Shown here: positions 53,121 to 62,655 of the stretch, in pieces
Numbering within the stretch: the first letter of the stretch is position 1
How the letters are laid out: each line of letters opens with the position of its first letter
Assembly (NCBI RefSeq): GCF_024347615.1
Contig: NZ_AP025508.1
Coordinates: 992,001 to 1,056,000 of the forward strand
Direction: 5' to 3'
Source of the DNA: Vibrio splendidus
GTDB lineage: Bacteria > Pseudomonadota > Gammaproteobacteria > Enterobacterales > Vibrionaceae
DNA length: 64,000 bases
The notes under the pieces: model-generated
Told to the model about the DNA's origin: nothing
The model's database searches: none
What the model saw: the letters and a program-made list of their open reading frames with translations, nothing else
Made by a program: the position numbers and the translations under genes

Positions 53121-54419
53121 ATGCAAGTTACTGTTGAAACGCTAGAAGGCCTAGAGCGCCGTCTTAATATTACTGTTCCTGCTGCTAACATCGAAGATGC
53201 AGTTACAGCTGAACTACGCAACATCGCGAAAAACCGTCGTTTCGATGGTTTCCGTAAAGGCAAAGTGCCTATGAAGATGGTTGCTAAAATGTACGGCAAA
53301 GCAGTACGTCAAGACGTGATGGGCGAAGTAATGCAACGTCACTTCATCGAAGCGATCGTTAAAGAGAAAATCAACCCAGCTGGCGCACCTACTTTCGCAC
53401 CAGTTGAAAACAACGAAGGCGCTGACCTAGTATTCAACGCAACTTTTGAAGTTTACCCAGAAGTTGAGCTGAAAGGTCTAGAAAACATCACTGTTGAGAA
53501 ACCAGCAGTAGAAGTTAAAGAAGCTGACGTTGAAGAGATGATCGAAACTCTACGTAAGCAACAAGCAACTTGGACTGAAGTTGAAGCTGCTGCTGACGCT
53601 GGTTCTCGTGCAACTATCGACTTCGTTGGTTCTATCGACGGTGAAGAGTTCGAAGGCGGTAAAGCTGAGAACTTCCCACTAGAGATGGGTGCTGGTCGCA
53701 TGATCCCTGGTTTTGAAGACGGTATCGTTGGTAAAACAGCAGGTATGGAATTCGAAATCGAAGTAAACTTCCCAGAAGATTACCACGCTGAAAACCTAAA
53801 AGGTAAAGCTGCTAAGTTCTCTATCAAGCTGAACAAAGTTGAAGCTCGTGAGCTTCCAGAACTAAACGAAGAATTCGTTTCTAAGTTCGGCGCAGCTGAA
53901 GGCGTTGAAGGCCTTAAAGCTGAAGTTCGTAAGAACATGGAGCGTGAGCTTAAGCAAGCTGTTAAGAACCGCATCAAAGAGCAAGCAATCGACGGTCTAG
54001 TTAACGAAAACAACATCGACGTACCTTCTGCTCTAATCGATCAAGAGATCGGTGTTCTACGTCAACAAGCTGCTCAACGTTTCGGTGGCAACACTGAAGC
54101 TGCTGACCAACTTCCACGTGAGCTGTTCGAAGAGCAAGCTAAACGTCGCGTAGTTGTAGGTCTTCTTCTTGGTGAAGTAATCAAGACTGAAGAACTAAAA
54201 GCTGACGACGAGAAAGTTAAAGCTATCATCGAAGAGATGGCTACAGCATACGAAGATCCAACAGAAGTTATTGCTTACTACGAGCAAAACGAGCAAATGA
54301 TGAACAACATGCGCAATGTTGCTCTAGAAGAGCAAGCTATTGATGCAATCATCGCTAAAGCTCAAGTTTCTGATAAAGAAGTTAGCTTCAACGAGCTAAT
54401 GAATCAGCAACCTGCTTAA
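53121..54419 (+). CDS. tig: Trigger factor
   Basis: 432 residues, the usual length. The N-terminal ribosome-binding domain contains the signature [17 protein letters not shown] (about 43-59). A central FKBP-type prolyl isomerase domain (about 150-245) shows [20 protein letters not shown] and [11 protein letters not shown]. The C-terminal chaperone arms are rich in Glu/Lys. It binds nascent chains at the ribosome exit tunnel and prevents misfolding. It starts the conserved block tig-clpP-clpX-lon-hupB. Codon choice (many CTA, GTT, GAA with third-base bias) looks like that of a highly expressed gene. Confidence 0.97.
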   Translation: MQVTVETLEGLERRLNITVPAANIEDAVTAELRNIAKNRRFDGFRKGKVPMKMVAKMYGKAVRQDVMGEVMQRHFIEAIVKEKINPAGAPTFAPVENNEGADLVFNATFEVYPEVELKGLENITVEKPAVEVKEADVEEMIETLRKQQATWTEVEAAADAGSRATIDFVGSIDGEEFEGGKAENFPLEMGAGRMIPGFEDGIVGKTAGMEFEIEVNFPEDYHAENLKGKAAKFSIKLNKVEARELPELNEEFVSKFGAAEGVEGLKAEVRKNMERELKQAVKNRIKEQAIDGLVNENNIDVPSALIDQEIGVLRQQAAQRFGGNTEAADQLPRELFEEQAKRRVVVGLLLGEVIKTEELKADDEKVKAIIEEMATAYEDPTEVIAYYEQNEQMMNNMRNVALEEQAIDAIIAKAQVSDKEVSFNELMNQQPA

Positions 54420-54442
54420 TATAGTAATATCTGACGTAGAAG

Positions 54443-54510
54443 GTTGACGTACGGTCAACAATTCTGCTAACAATGGTCCGTATGATTTAATCATTCGGGC
54501 CATTTATTTT
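54443..54510 (+). other. Hairpins between tig and clpP
   Basis: A perfect 6-bp hairpin GTTGAC-GTACG-GTCAAC (54443-54459) is followed by a longer imperfect stem AATGG-CCG / CGG-CCATT (about 54472-54505) and TTATTTT. It is probably a partial terminator or attenuator ahead of clpP. Confidence 0.5.
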
Positions 54511-54524
54511 AGGGACATAAGAAT

Positions 54525-55151
54525 ATGAGCTACCAAGAAAAAAATACAATGCCATCGATTATGGACGCACTAGTTCCTATGGTGGTTGAACAGACTTCCC
54601 GTGGTGAACGTTCTTACGATATTTATTCTCGTCTATTAAAAGAACGTATCATTTTCTTAACAGGTCAAGTGGAAGACCACATGGCAAACCTTGTCGTGGC
54701 TCAACTGCTTTTCTTGGAATCAGAAAACCCAGACAAAGATATCTATCTTTACATCAACTCACCTGGCGGTAGCGTAACAGCGGGCATGTCTATCTACGAC
54801 ACAATGCAGTTCATCAAGCCAAACGTGAGCACAGTATGTATGGGTCAAGCTTGCTCTATGGGTGCATTCTTACTAGCGGGTGGTACTCCTGGTAAGCGTC
54901 ACGTGCTTCCAAACTCACGTGTAATGATTCACCAGCCACTTGGCGGCTTCCAAGGCCAAGCGTCTGATATTCAAATTCACGCGCAAGAGATCCTAACGAT
55001 CAAACAAAAGCTAAACAAACTATTGGCAGAGCATACTGGTCAGCCTTTAGAAGTTGTTGAGCGTGATACAGATCGTGATAATTTTATGTCTGCTGATCAA
55101 GCAGTAGAATACGGCTTGGTAGATTCAGTTCTTAATCACCGCGGTCAATAA
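54525..55151 (+). CDS. clpP: ATP-dependent Clp protease proteolytic subunit ClpP
   Basis: 208 residues. Serine protease with the catalytic triad Ser111 ([15 protein letters not shown]), His136 ([14 protein letters not shown]) and probably Asp185 ([10 protein letters not shown]). A short N-terminal propeptide ([14 protein letters not shown]) is present as in E. coli. It forms the double seven-membered ring that degrades substrates unfolded by ClpX or ClpA. It is followed by clpX after 81 bp. A second start at the [12 protein letters not shown] methionine (residue 9) is possible. Confidence 0.97.
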
Positions 55152-55232
55152 TTGCACGGCAATTGTTTAACGCAAAGTGATTCAAATTGATATACACTCA
55201 AGCATAGAGAGTAAAGGCTAAGAGGTTAGCGA

Positions 55233-56513
55233 ATGACAGATAAAAGCAAAGAGGGTGGTAGCGGTAAACTGCTTTACTGCTCTTTCTGTGGCAAAAGCCA
55301 ACACGAAGTTCGCAAGTTAATCGCAGGTCCTTCTGTTTACATTTGTGATGAATGTGTCGATCTTTGTAACGACATTATTCGTGAAGAAATTAAAGATGTT
55401 CTTCCTAAGAAAGAATCGGAATCGCTGCCAACACCGCGTGAGATTCGTGAGCATCTTGACGACTATGTAATCGGTCAAGAATACGCGAAGAAAGTGCTAG
55501 CAGTTGCGGTATACAACCACTACAAGCGTTTGCGTAATGGTGACACGACAGCTGAAGGCGTAGAGCTAGGTAAGAGTAACATTCTTCTTATCGGTCCTAC
55601 TGGTAGTGGTAAAACGCTACTGGCTGAAACACTGGCTCGTTTCCTAGACGTTCCATTCACAATGGCAGATGCAACAACACTAACCGAAGCCGGTTATGTG
55701 GGCGAAGATGTTGAAAACATCATCCAGAAGTTGCTTCAGAAGTGTGATTATGACGTTGCGAAAGCAGAACGCGGCATTGTTTACATCGATGAAATCGACA
55801 AGATTTCTCGTAAAGCTGAAAACCCATCAATCACGCGTGACGTGTCTGGTGAAGGTGTTCAGCAAGCTCTACTTAAACTTGTTGAAGGTACAGTTGCTTC
55901 AGTTCCACCTCAAGGTGGTCGTAAGCATCCACAGCAAGAGTTCTTGCAAGTGGACACGTCTAAGATCCTATTTATTTGTGGCGGAGCATTCTCTGGCCTA
56001 GATAAAGTGATCGAGCAACGTGTAGAAAAAGGTTCGAGCATTGGTTTTGGCGCAGAAGTGCGTTCAAAAGATGAAGCAAAAACTGTGGGTGAACTGTTCA
56101 CTCAAGTTGAACCTGAAGATCTCGTGAAGTACGGTCTAATTCCGGAATTCATTGGTCGTCTACCCGTGACAACGACATTGACAGAACTTGACGAAGAAGC
56201 TCTAGTTCAAATTCTTTGTGAACCGAAGAATGCGCTTACTAAGCAGTACGCAGCATTATTTGAAATCGAAGAGACTGAATTAGAATTCCGCGACGATGCT
56301 CTACGTGCAATTGCGAAGAAAGCAATGGAACGTAAAACGGGTGCTCGTGGTCTGCGTTCTATCTTGGAGGGTGTTCTACTAGAAACTATGTACGAGCTGC
56401 CATCTTCTACAGACGTAAGCAAGGTTGTGATTGATGAGTCGGTAATTAATGGTGAGTCAGAACCACTGTTGATTTACAGCAACTCAGATAACCAAGCAGC
56501 GGTTGCAGAGTAG
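55233..56513 (+). CDS. clpX: ATP-dependent Clp protease ATPase ClpX
   Basis: 426 residues. N-terminal C4 zinc-binding domain with Cys16, Cys19, Cys38 and Cys41 ([15 protein letters not shown] ... [10 protein letters not shown]). AAA+ module with Walker [13 protein letters not shown], pore loop GYVGED and Walker [10 protein letters not shown]. The ClpP-docking loop is SIGFGAEV. It unfolds tagged substrates (for example ssrA-tagged proteins) and feeds them to ClpP. Ends with a strong terminator before lon. Confidence 0.97.
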   Translation: MTDKSKEGGSGKLLYCSFCGKSQHEVRKLIAGPSVYICDECVDLCNDIIREEIKDVLPKKESESLPTPREIREHLDDYVIGQEYAKKVLAVAVYNHYKRLRNGDTTAEGVELGKSNILLIGPTGSGKTLLAETLARFLDVPFTMADATTLTEAGYVGEDVENIIQKLLQKCDYDVAKAERGIVYIDEIDKISRKAENPSITRDVSGEGVQQALLKLVEGTVASVPPQGGRKHPQQEFLQVDTSKILFICGGAFSGLDKVIEQRVEKGSSIGFGAEVRSKDEAKTVGELFTQVEPEDLVKYGLIPEFIGRLPVTTTLTELDEEALVQILCEPKNALTKQYAALFEIEETELEFRDDALRAIAKKAMERKTGARGLRSILEGVLLETMYELPSSTDVSKVVIDESVINGESEPLLIYSNSDNQAAVAE

Positions 56514-56541
56514 GTCTTTTTTAGACAAGTCACTCAAATTG

Positions 56542-56574
56542 AAAAAGGAGGTAAGCAATTACCTCCTTTTTTTT
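56542..56574 (+). terminator. Terminator after clpX
   Basis: Perfect 13-bp stem AAAAAGGAGGTAA / TTACCTCCTTTTT with GCAA loop and trailing T. Confidence 0.93.
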
Positions 56575-56582
56575 ATTCTTCC

Positions 56583-56611
56583 ATTGAATCCAGTCGTTTA
56601 AGCCCCATATA
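56583..56611 (+). promoter_or_regulatory. Heat-shock (sigma-32) promoter of lon
   Basis: ATTGAA, 15 bp, then CCCATATA, close to the sigma-32 consensus (CTTGAAA / CCCATNT). It lies 35 bp upstream of the lon ATG and just after the clpX terminator. Heat-shock control of lon is established in E. coli. Confidence 0.6.
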
Positions 56612-56645
56612 CTGCTTTATAAGTTAAAGCGGAAGAGAGAAATAT

Positions 56646-58997
56646 ATGAACTTGGAACGTTCCGAGCGTATCGAAATCCCCGTGCTACCTCTACGTGATG
56701 TAGTGGTTTACCCACACATGGTTATTCCATTGTTTGTCGGTCGTGAAAAATCGATTACTTGCCTTGAATCGGCAATGGAAGCTAACAAACAAGTACTACT
56801 TGTAGCGCAGAAAGAAGCGGACACTGATGAGCCTTCAATCGAAGACCTATTTAATGTAGGTACCGTTGCTACCATTCTTCAGTTACTTAAGCTCCCTGAC
56901 GGTACTGTAAAAGTACTTGTTGAAGGTCAGCAGCGTGCAAAAATTCACCAATTTAAAGAAAGTGAATTTTTCTTAGCGGATGCCGAATACGTTGTAACCT
57001 CAGAACTTGACGAAAAAGAACAAGAAGTGGTTGTTCGCAGCGCGATCAATCAATTCGAAGGCTTTATTAAGCTAAACAAGAAAATCCCACCAGAAGTTCT
57101 AACGTCTCTGAACGGTATTGATGAGGCTGCACGCCTAGCCGATACGATTGCAGCGCACATGCCACTTAAATTGGTTGATAAGCAGCACGTTCTAGAAATC
57201 GCAGATGTGACTGAACGTCTGGAATTCTTAATGGGCCAAATGGAGTCAGAAATTGACATCCTGCAAGTTGAAAAACGCATTCGTGGCCGCGTTAAGAAGC
57301 AGATGGAGAAATCTCAGCGCGAGTACTACCTGAATGAGCAAATGAAAGCGATTCAGAAAGAACTGGGCGAGATGGATGACGCACCTGATGAATTCGAGAC
57401 TCTGAAGAAGAAGATCGAAGATTCAAAAATGCCTCAAGAAGCTCGTGAAAAAACCGAGCAAGAACTGCAAAAACTGAAAATGATGTCGCCAATGTCTGCT
57501 GAAGCAACAGTAGTACGTAGCTACATTGATTGGATGGTTGGTGTTCCTTGGGCTAAGCGTTCAAAAGTTAAAAAGAATTTAGCGAAAGCGGAAGAGGTCT
57601 TGAATGAAGACCACTACGGCTTAGAGCGTGTTAAAGAACGTATCCTTGAATACTTGGCAGTACAAAATCGAATTAACAAGCTAAAAGGTCCAATCCTTTG
57701 CCTTGTTGGTCCTCCTGGTGTCGGTAAAACCTCGCTAGGCCGTTCGATTGCAGCGGCAACGGGCCGTAAGTACACTCGTATGGCTCTTGGTGGCGTACGT
57801 GACGAAGCGGAAATCCGCGGTCACCGTCGTACTTACATCGGTTCACTTCCGGGTAAACTGATCCAGAAGATGTCTAAAGTTGGTGTTAAGAACCCACTGT
57901 TCCTATTAGATGAAATCGATAAGATGTCTTCTGATATGCGTGGCGACCCATCTTCAGCGCTTCTAGAAGTGTTAGATCCAGAGCAAAACGTTGCATTCAA
58001 CGATCACTACCTAGAAGTAGATTACGATCTGTCAGACGTTATGTTTGTTGCAACGTCTAACTCAATGGACATTCCAGGCCCGTTACTGGACCGTATGGAA
58101 GTGATTCGTCTGTCGGGTTACACAGAAGATGAAAAGCTGAACATCGCTAAAAGTCACTTACTGGACAAACAAGTCCAACGTAACGGTCTTAAGCCTCACG
58201 AGATTAATATCGAAGATTCAGCTATCGTTGGCATTATTCGTTATTACACGCGTGAAGCGGGTGTGCGTAATCTAGAGCGTGAAATCTCGAAGATTTGTCG
58301 TAAAGCAGTTAAGAATATCTTGCTAGACAGCAGCCTTAAGTCTGTAACGGTTAACATTGATAACCTGAAAGAGTACTTAGGCGTTCAACGACATGACTTT
58401 GGTAAAGCGGATGAGAGTAACCGTATCGGTCAAGTGACTGGTTTAGCGTGGACTCAAGTGGGTGGTGACCTACTGACTATCGAAACTGAATCAATGCCAG
58501 GTAAAGGTAAGCTAACGCAAACCGGTTCTCTTGGCGATGTGATGAAAGAGTCGATTCAAGCAGCCATGACTGTGGTTCGTTCTCGTGCGGAAAATCTGGG
58601 TATTAACACAGATTTCTACGAGAAACGTGATATTCACGTTCACGTACCGGAAGGTGCAACACCAAAAGATGGCCCAAGTGCGGGTATCGCAATGTGTACT
58701 GCATTGGTATCTAGCTTAACGGGTAATCCTGTGAAAGCTGAGGTCGGTATGACCGGTGAAATTACCCTTCGTGGTGAAGTTTTACCTATCGGTGGCTTGA
58801 AAGAAAAACTGCTTGCAGCACACCGTGGCGGCATCAAAACTGTCTTGATTCCTAAAGACAATGAGCGTGATTTGGAAGAGATTCCAGACAATGTAATCGC
58901 TGACTTAAAGGTGATTCCGGTCCAATGGATTGATGAAGTACTTAAAGTCGCGCTAGAACGAGATCCGTCAGGGGTCGAGTTTGACGTGAAAAAATAG
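56646..58997 (+). CDS. lon: ATP-dependent protease Lon
   Basis: 783 residues, usual for LonA. The N-terminal substrate-recognition domain (about 10-200) includes IPVLPLRDVVVYPHMVIPLF. AAA+ domain with Walker A GPPGVGKTSLG (about 355) and Walker B FLLDEIDKMS. C-terminal protease domain with the Ser678-Lys721 dyad (DGPSAGIAMCTAL and LKEKLLAAHRGGIKTV). It degrades damaged and regulatory proteins. It has its own sigma-32-like promoter and a terminator before hupB. Confidence 0.97.
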   Translation: MNLERSERIEIPVLPLRDVVVYPHMVIPLFVGREKSITCLESAMEANKQVLLVAQKEADTDEPSIEDLFNVGTVATILQLLKLPDGTVKVLVEGQQRAKIHQFKESEFFLADAEYVVTSELDEKEQEVVVRSAINQFEGFIKLNKKIPPEVLTSLNGIDEAARLADTIAAHMPLKLVDKQHVLEIADVTERLEFLMGQMESEIDILQVEKRIRGRVKKQMEKSQREYYLNEQMKAIQKELGEMDDAPDEFETLKKKIEDSKMPQEAREKTEQELQKLKMMSPMSAEATVVRSYIDWMVGVPWAKRSKVKKNLAKAEEVLNEDHYGLERVKERILEYLAVQNRINKLKGPILCLVGPPGVGKTSLGRSIAAATGRKYTRMALGGVRDEAEIRGHRRTYIGSLPGKLIQKMSKVGVKNPLFLLDEIDKMSSDMRGDPSSALLEVLDPEQNVAFNDHYLEVDYDLSDVMFVATSNSMDIPGPLLDRMEVIRLSGYTEDEKLNIAKSHLLDKQVQRNGLKPHEINIEDSAIVGIIRYYTREAGVRNLEREISKICRKAVKNILLDSSLKSVTVNIDNLKEYLGVQRHDFGKADESNRIGQVTGLAWTQVGGDLLTIETESMPGKGKLTQTGSLGDVMKESIQAAMTVVRSRAENLGINTDFYEKRDIHVHVPEGATPKDGPSAGIAMCTALVSSLTGNPVKAEVGMTGEITLRGEVLPIGGLKEKLLAAHRGGIKTVLIPKDNERDLEEIPDNVIADLKVIPVQWIDEVLKVALERDPSGVEFDVKK

Positions 58998-59026
58998 TGA
59001 TGCATAGCAAAAATAAGTAAAGAATT

Positions 59027-59065
59027 ACGCTGATAGACCCGAAAAGGCTTGTCAGCGTTTTTTTT
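59027..59065 (+). terminator. Terminator after lon
   Basis: 7-bp stem ACGCTGA / TCAGCGT with a long loop, followed by eight T. Confidence 0.85.
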
Positions 59066-59188
59066 GGACGCTAAGTTATTTGACTAAAGCGGCAGCCCTT
59101 TTGCAATAAGGCTTGCGGCTAAATTAAAACCAAAATGGAACGTACAGTCATCGAGAAGTAGTCACAGATGACACATAGGGGAAAAACA

Positions 59189-59461
59189 GTGAATAAAACA
59201 CAACTAGTAGAATCAATCGCAGAAAACGCAGACATCTCTAAAGCTTCAGCTGGTCGCGCTCTAGACGCTTTCATCGAAGCAGTTGGCACAACGCTACAAT
59301 CAGGTGACCAAGTTGCACTTGTTGGCTTTGGTACTTTCAGTGTTCGTACTCGTGCTGCTCGTACAGGTCGTAACCCAAAAACTGGTGAAGAGATCCAAAT
59401 CGCAGAAGCTAAAGTACCTGGCTTCAAAGCAGGTAAAGCACTTAAAGACGCATGTAACTAA
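59189..59461 (+). CDS. hupB: DNA-binding protein HU-beta
   Basis: 90 residues from GTG at 59189, preceded by AGGGGA; an upstream ATG (59168) would add seven residues not found in HU. The sequence [20 protein letters not shown] and the DNA-binding arm [19 protein letters not shown] with PG near its tip are the HU signature. It is a small dimeric histone-like protein that bends DNA and organises the nucleoid. It sits between lon and ppiD as in other gammaproteobacteria, with its own terminator. Confidence 0.96.
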   Translation: MNKTQLVESIAENADISKASAGRALDAFIEAVGTTLQSGDQVALVGFGTFSVRTRAARTGRNPKTGEEIQIAEAKVPGFKAGKALKDACN

Positions 59462-59582
59462 TTTTCACTGCTGAAACCTCGCTTTTAGAGAGGGGAAGGC
59501 AGTAAAATGCGTTTACTGTTTGAAAAATGATGTTTCATTCTTAGACAGTATGTGTGCAAAGCACATTGAACTTATTTAAATT

Positions 59583-59614
59583 ATGCGCATCCTACTGATG
59601 CGCATTTCTTTTTC
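59583..59614 (+). terminator. Terminator after hupB
   Basis: Perfect 9-bp stem ATGCGCATC / GATGCGCAT, loop CTACT, then TTCTTTTT. Confidence 0.9.
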
Positions 59615-59681
59615 TGATAATATCGCGTGAATAGATTTTTATTTTGAAGCCAATGCTTCATATCCGGAGAGCACTTAAATT

Positions 59682-61547
59682 ATGATGGATCGATTACGCG
59701 AAGGCGTGAATAGCATCGCGGTAAAAATTATCCTTGGGTTGATTATCCTGTCATTCGTATTCGCAGGTGTAGGCAGCTACATCACCGGTGGCGGTAACAA
59801 CGCAGCAGCTAAAGTTGGCAACACAGAAATTGCTCGTGGTGAGTTCGAACAAGCTTACCAAAACGAACGTAATCGTATGCAGTCTCAACTTGGCGATTAC
59901 TTCGCTCAAATGCTTGCAGACCCTGCATACGTAGAGTCTTTCCGTAAATCAGTACTTGATCGCATGATCAACGATGTTCTACTTGAGCAGCAAGCTGAGT
60001 CACTAGGCCTACGAATCAGTGATTCTCAAATCCGTACCATGATTCTAGAAATGCCTCAGTTCCAAACTGCTGGTCAATTTGATCAAGAAGTTTACCAATC
60101 AGCACTACGTCGTGCAGGTTTCAGCGCAGAAAGCTTCGCTGAATACATGCGTCGTGACCTAATGCGTAACCAGCTTGTGACTGCGCTTCAAGGCAGTGAA
60201 TTTGTTCTTCAAGGCGAAATCGATACGCAAAGCAAACTTATTGCTCAAACTCGTGACATTCGTACAGTGACCTTGTCTGTTGCTGATCTAGCGAAAGGCA
60301 TCGAACTAACTGACGAGCAAATCGAACAGTACTATTCTGAGAACCCTCAAGCTTACACTCGTCCAGAGCAAGCCAAGGTGTCTTACATCGAGCTTTCAGC
60401 TGAAGCACTTAAGTCTCAGCTTGAAGTAAGCGATGAAGAAGCACAGAAATACTACCAAGAGCACCTAGACAAGTACTCAACTGAAGAGCAACGTAAAGTT
60501 AGCCACATTCTAGTTCAAGGCGATGACGAAGCGAAAGCTCAGTCAATCCTAGACGAGCTAAATGCAGGCGCTGATTTTGCTGCGCTAGCGGAAGAGAAAT
60601 CTGACGACTTCGGTAGTGCAGATGTTGGCGGTGACTTAGGTTGGATTGAACGCGATGTTATGGACCCAGCATTCGAAGACGCGGCTTTCGCTCTTGAGAA
60701 TATTGGTGATACTACTGGACTAGTTAAATCTGATTTCGGCTACCACATCATCAAGCTAGACGAAGTAAAAGCGTCTCAAGCTCAGCCTTATACAGAAGTA
60801 GCTGCTGAGATTAAGCAAGAACTACTAGACCAGCATGCTGTAGACCAGTTCTACGAACAGCAAACTGAGCTAGAGAAAGTAGCGTTTGAATTCCCAGATT
60901 CTTTGGATGACTCTGCTGAAGCTATCAATGCGAAGATCACGACAACAGATTTCATCTCTCAAGTTGACGCTCCGGAAGTTCTGATGACGCCTGCAGTTAT
61001 GCAAGCTATCTTGAGCCCTGAAGTGAAAGAAGACGGTCTGAACTCTGAAGTTATCGAAGTTGCACCTGAGCACGTGATTGTTGTTCGTGTAGAAGAGACT
61101 CGCGACGAGACAGTTCTTCCTCTAGCTGAAGTGAAAGATCAAGTTGTCGCTGCATTGTCTGCTGTACAAGCTGAGCAACAAGCAGTTGAGCTAGGTGTTT
61201 CTCTAGTGAACGAGCTTAAGCAAGGTAACGAAGCAGTACTTGCAGATAACAACCTTGAGTTCACTGAACTTGAAACGATTGACCGTAACTCGCCACTAGC
61301 AGCGTCTGTATTCGCTCTAGCGAAACCAGAAGCAGGTCAAGCTGTGTTTGGTCAATCTAAAGACCAAGACGGTAACATCGTTGTTGTTGAGCTTTCTAAA
61401 GTAACGGCTGAAATCAACCCAGCTTACAGCACTCAAATTGGTGCACAGTTGGAACGAGTTGGTAACCAGCAAGACCTTACTAATGTACTAAACGTACTGC
61501 GTAAAAATGCAGACGTTGAATACTACGTAGTGGGTCAAGATCAGTAA
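59682..61547 (+). CDS. ppiD: Periplasmic folding chaperone PpiD
   Basis: 621 residues, inner-membrane anchored by one N-terminal segment (about 15-36, VKIILGLIILSFVFAGVGSY) with the rest in the periplasm. SurA-like N-terminal chaperone domain (about 40-220). A parvulin-type domain (about 265-365) reads RKVSHILVQGDDEAKAQSIL and FGYHIIKLDEVK; E. coli PpiD has lost isomerase activity, and the same may hold here. It associates with the SecYEG translocon and helps newly exported proteins fold. Start at 59682 or the next ATG (59685). Confidence 0.95.
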   Translation: MMDRLREGVNSIAVKIILGLIILSFVFAGVGSYITGGGNNAAAKVGNTEIARGEFEQAYQNERNRMQSQLGDYFAQMLADPAYVESFRKSVLDRMINDVLLEQQAESLGLRISDSQIRTMILEMPQFQTAGQFDQEVYQSALRRAGFSAESFAEYMRRDLMRNQLVTALQGSEFVLQGEIDTQSKLIAQTRDIRTVTLSVADLAKGIELTDEQIEQYYSENPQAYTRPEQAKVSYIELSAEALKSQLEVSDEEAQKYYQEHLDKYSTEEQRKVSHILVQGDDEAKAQSILDELNAGADFAALAEEKSDDFGSADVGGDLGWIERDVMDPAFEDAAFALENIGDTTGLVKSDFGYHIIKLDEVKASQAQPYTEVAAEIKQELLDQHAVDQFYEQQTELEKVAFEFPDSLDDSAEAINAKITTTDFISQVDAPEVLMTPAVMQAILSPEVKEDGLNSEVIEVAPEHVIVVRVEETRDETVLPLAEVKDQVVAALSAVQAEQQAVELGVSLVNELKQGNEAVLADNNLEFTELETIDRNSPLAASVFALAKPEAGQAVFGQSKDQDGNIVVVELSKVTAEINPAYSTQIGAQLERVGNQQDLTNVLNVLRKNADVEYYVVGQDQ

Positions 61548-61573
61548 GCTCAGGTTAGCTTGAGTTAGATTAG

Positions 61574-61609
61574 CTCGGTAGTTAGCCTGTTTGGTGACTG
61601 ACTACCGAG
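61574..61609 (+). other. Hairpin downstream of ppiD
   Basis: Perfect 9-bp inverted repeat CTCGGTAGT / ACTACCGAG with an 18-base loop and no T tract. It is 26 bp after the ppiD stop and 100 bp before the true terminator; probably an mRNA 3'-end structure. Confidence 0.5.
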
Positions 61610-61707
61610 AATCAACATGCGATGGTTGTTGTTTTGCAAATTAGGTTTATTCGATAAATAAGAATTGCGAGCCAACAAACAAGCTGATGAAAACAAGATG
61701 TATAACG

Positions 61708-61740
61708 AAGCGGGTCACTCAGGTGACCCGCTTTATTTTT
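61708..61740 (+). terminator. Terminator after ppiD
   Basis: Perfect 11-bp stem AAGCGGGTCAC / GTGACCCGCTT, loop TCAG, then TATTTTTG. Confidence 0.92.
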
Positions 61741-61807
61741 GTCTGGTGATTGTGTTATCTAGTGCGGTAAATGCATAAGTTACGTTTTTTGTTCAAAGGA
61801 ACGGTTT

Positions 61808-62107
61808 ATGCGCACGATATATTCAACACTACTTCTTTCATTTCTGATGGCCCTGAGCTCCCCAGCGTTTTCTGATAGCCCAACTAAAGCTGAGCTTTAC
61901 GATGGCATTGAGATTACGGTAAACATCAATACTGCGACGGCAGAAGAACTCTCAGCGCTATTAGTTGGTGTTGGGGACAAGAAAGCCCAAGAGATCGTCG
62001 ATTACAGAGATCAAAACGGTGCGTTTACGAATGTTGAGGATTTGGTGAGTGTGAAAGGGATAGGTGAAGCGACGGTTGAAAAGAACCGCGAAAGAATTCA
62101 ACTTTGA
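61808..62107 (+). CDS. ComEA-like helix-hairpin-helix DNA-binding protein
   Basis: 99 residues with a signal peptide (about 1-22, ending SSPAFS) and a C-terminal double helix-hairpin-helix domain: VNINTATAEELSALLVGVGD and DLVSVKGIGEATVEKNRERI. In Vibrio cholerae the periplasmic ComEA binds incoming DNA and drives its uptake during natural transformation by a ratchet mechanism, and its gene also follows ppiD. The small size and signal peptide match that protein. In vibrios it is part of the chitin/TfoX competence regulon; I see no diagnostic site upstream. It overlaps the convergent rhombosortase gene by 10 bp. Confidence 0.9.
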   Translation: MRTIYSTLLLSFLMALSSPAFSDSPTKAELYDGIEITVNINTATAEELSALLVGVGDKKAQEIVDYRDQNGAFTNVEDLVSVKGIGEATVEKNRERIQL

Positions 62108-62646
62108 TCCGTTTTTCTACTTGTTAGAAATGAAGCGATAGATATGAAGCCTCCGGCCAATGCACCTGCTAGGTGGGCTTCAATCGCGACACGAGCATTA
62201 ATCAGTTCGCCAGTCGTGCTAGAAGGGCCAATAAGCTGCTCCCAAGCGATTTTAGCGATTAATCCCAATACTAACAGCCAACTTGATCTCCTACCGTTTA
62301 AAGCCTCACTGAGCGCGAATAAGCCAAACAACCCATGCAAAGTGCCAGATAGGCCGACATAGATCTGAATACTCGAAAACAACAGAGCGATCCCAGTCAC
62401 TAAACTAATCACAAGCAGAGCAAGAACAAGCTGTTTTTTATTCGGTTGAAACAGATAGCTGATGATCCATAAGCCTGCTAGATTCATCAGAAGGTGCGAG
62501 TAGTTGGTATGTGAAAAGTTTCCTGTTAGGATCCGCCACCATTGCCCCTCGGCAATCGCATTGCTATCCCATACGACCCAAGCTTGTATTGGCTCAAATT
62601 GGAATAAGACGCATAAAAGTGAAGTGAAAATTAAAACAGGGTACAC
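62098..62646 (-). CDS. rrtA: Rhombosortase (rhomboid-family GlyGly-CTERM protease)
   Basis: Intramembrane serine protease with about six membrane segments. The catalytic Ser is in VGLSGTLHGLFGLFA (the GxSG motif) and the His in RVAIEAHLAGALAGGFI. Also characteristic are EGQWWRILTGNFSHTNYSHLLMN and NLAGLWIISYLF. Rhombosortases cleave GlyGly-CTERM tails of exported proteins in vibrios before type II secretion and surface attachment. Start: an ATG at 62757 would overlap tapT by 100 bp, whereas GTG at 62646 (VYPVLIFTSLL onward, about 182 residues) begins at the first membrane segment, so I chose it; this is uncertain. No GlyGly-CTERM substrate is encoded in the window. Confidence 0.85.
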   Translation of the reverse strand: MYPVLIFTSLLCVLFQFEPIQAWVVWDSNAIAEGQWWRILTGNFSHTNYSHLLMNLAGLWIISYLFQPNKKQLVLALLVISLVTGIALLFSSIQIYVGLSGTLHGLFGLFALSEALNGRRSSWLLVLGLIAKIAWEQLIGPSSTTGELINARVAIEAHLAGALAGGFISIASFLTSRKTDQS

Positions 62647-62655
62647 ATTAAATCC

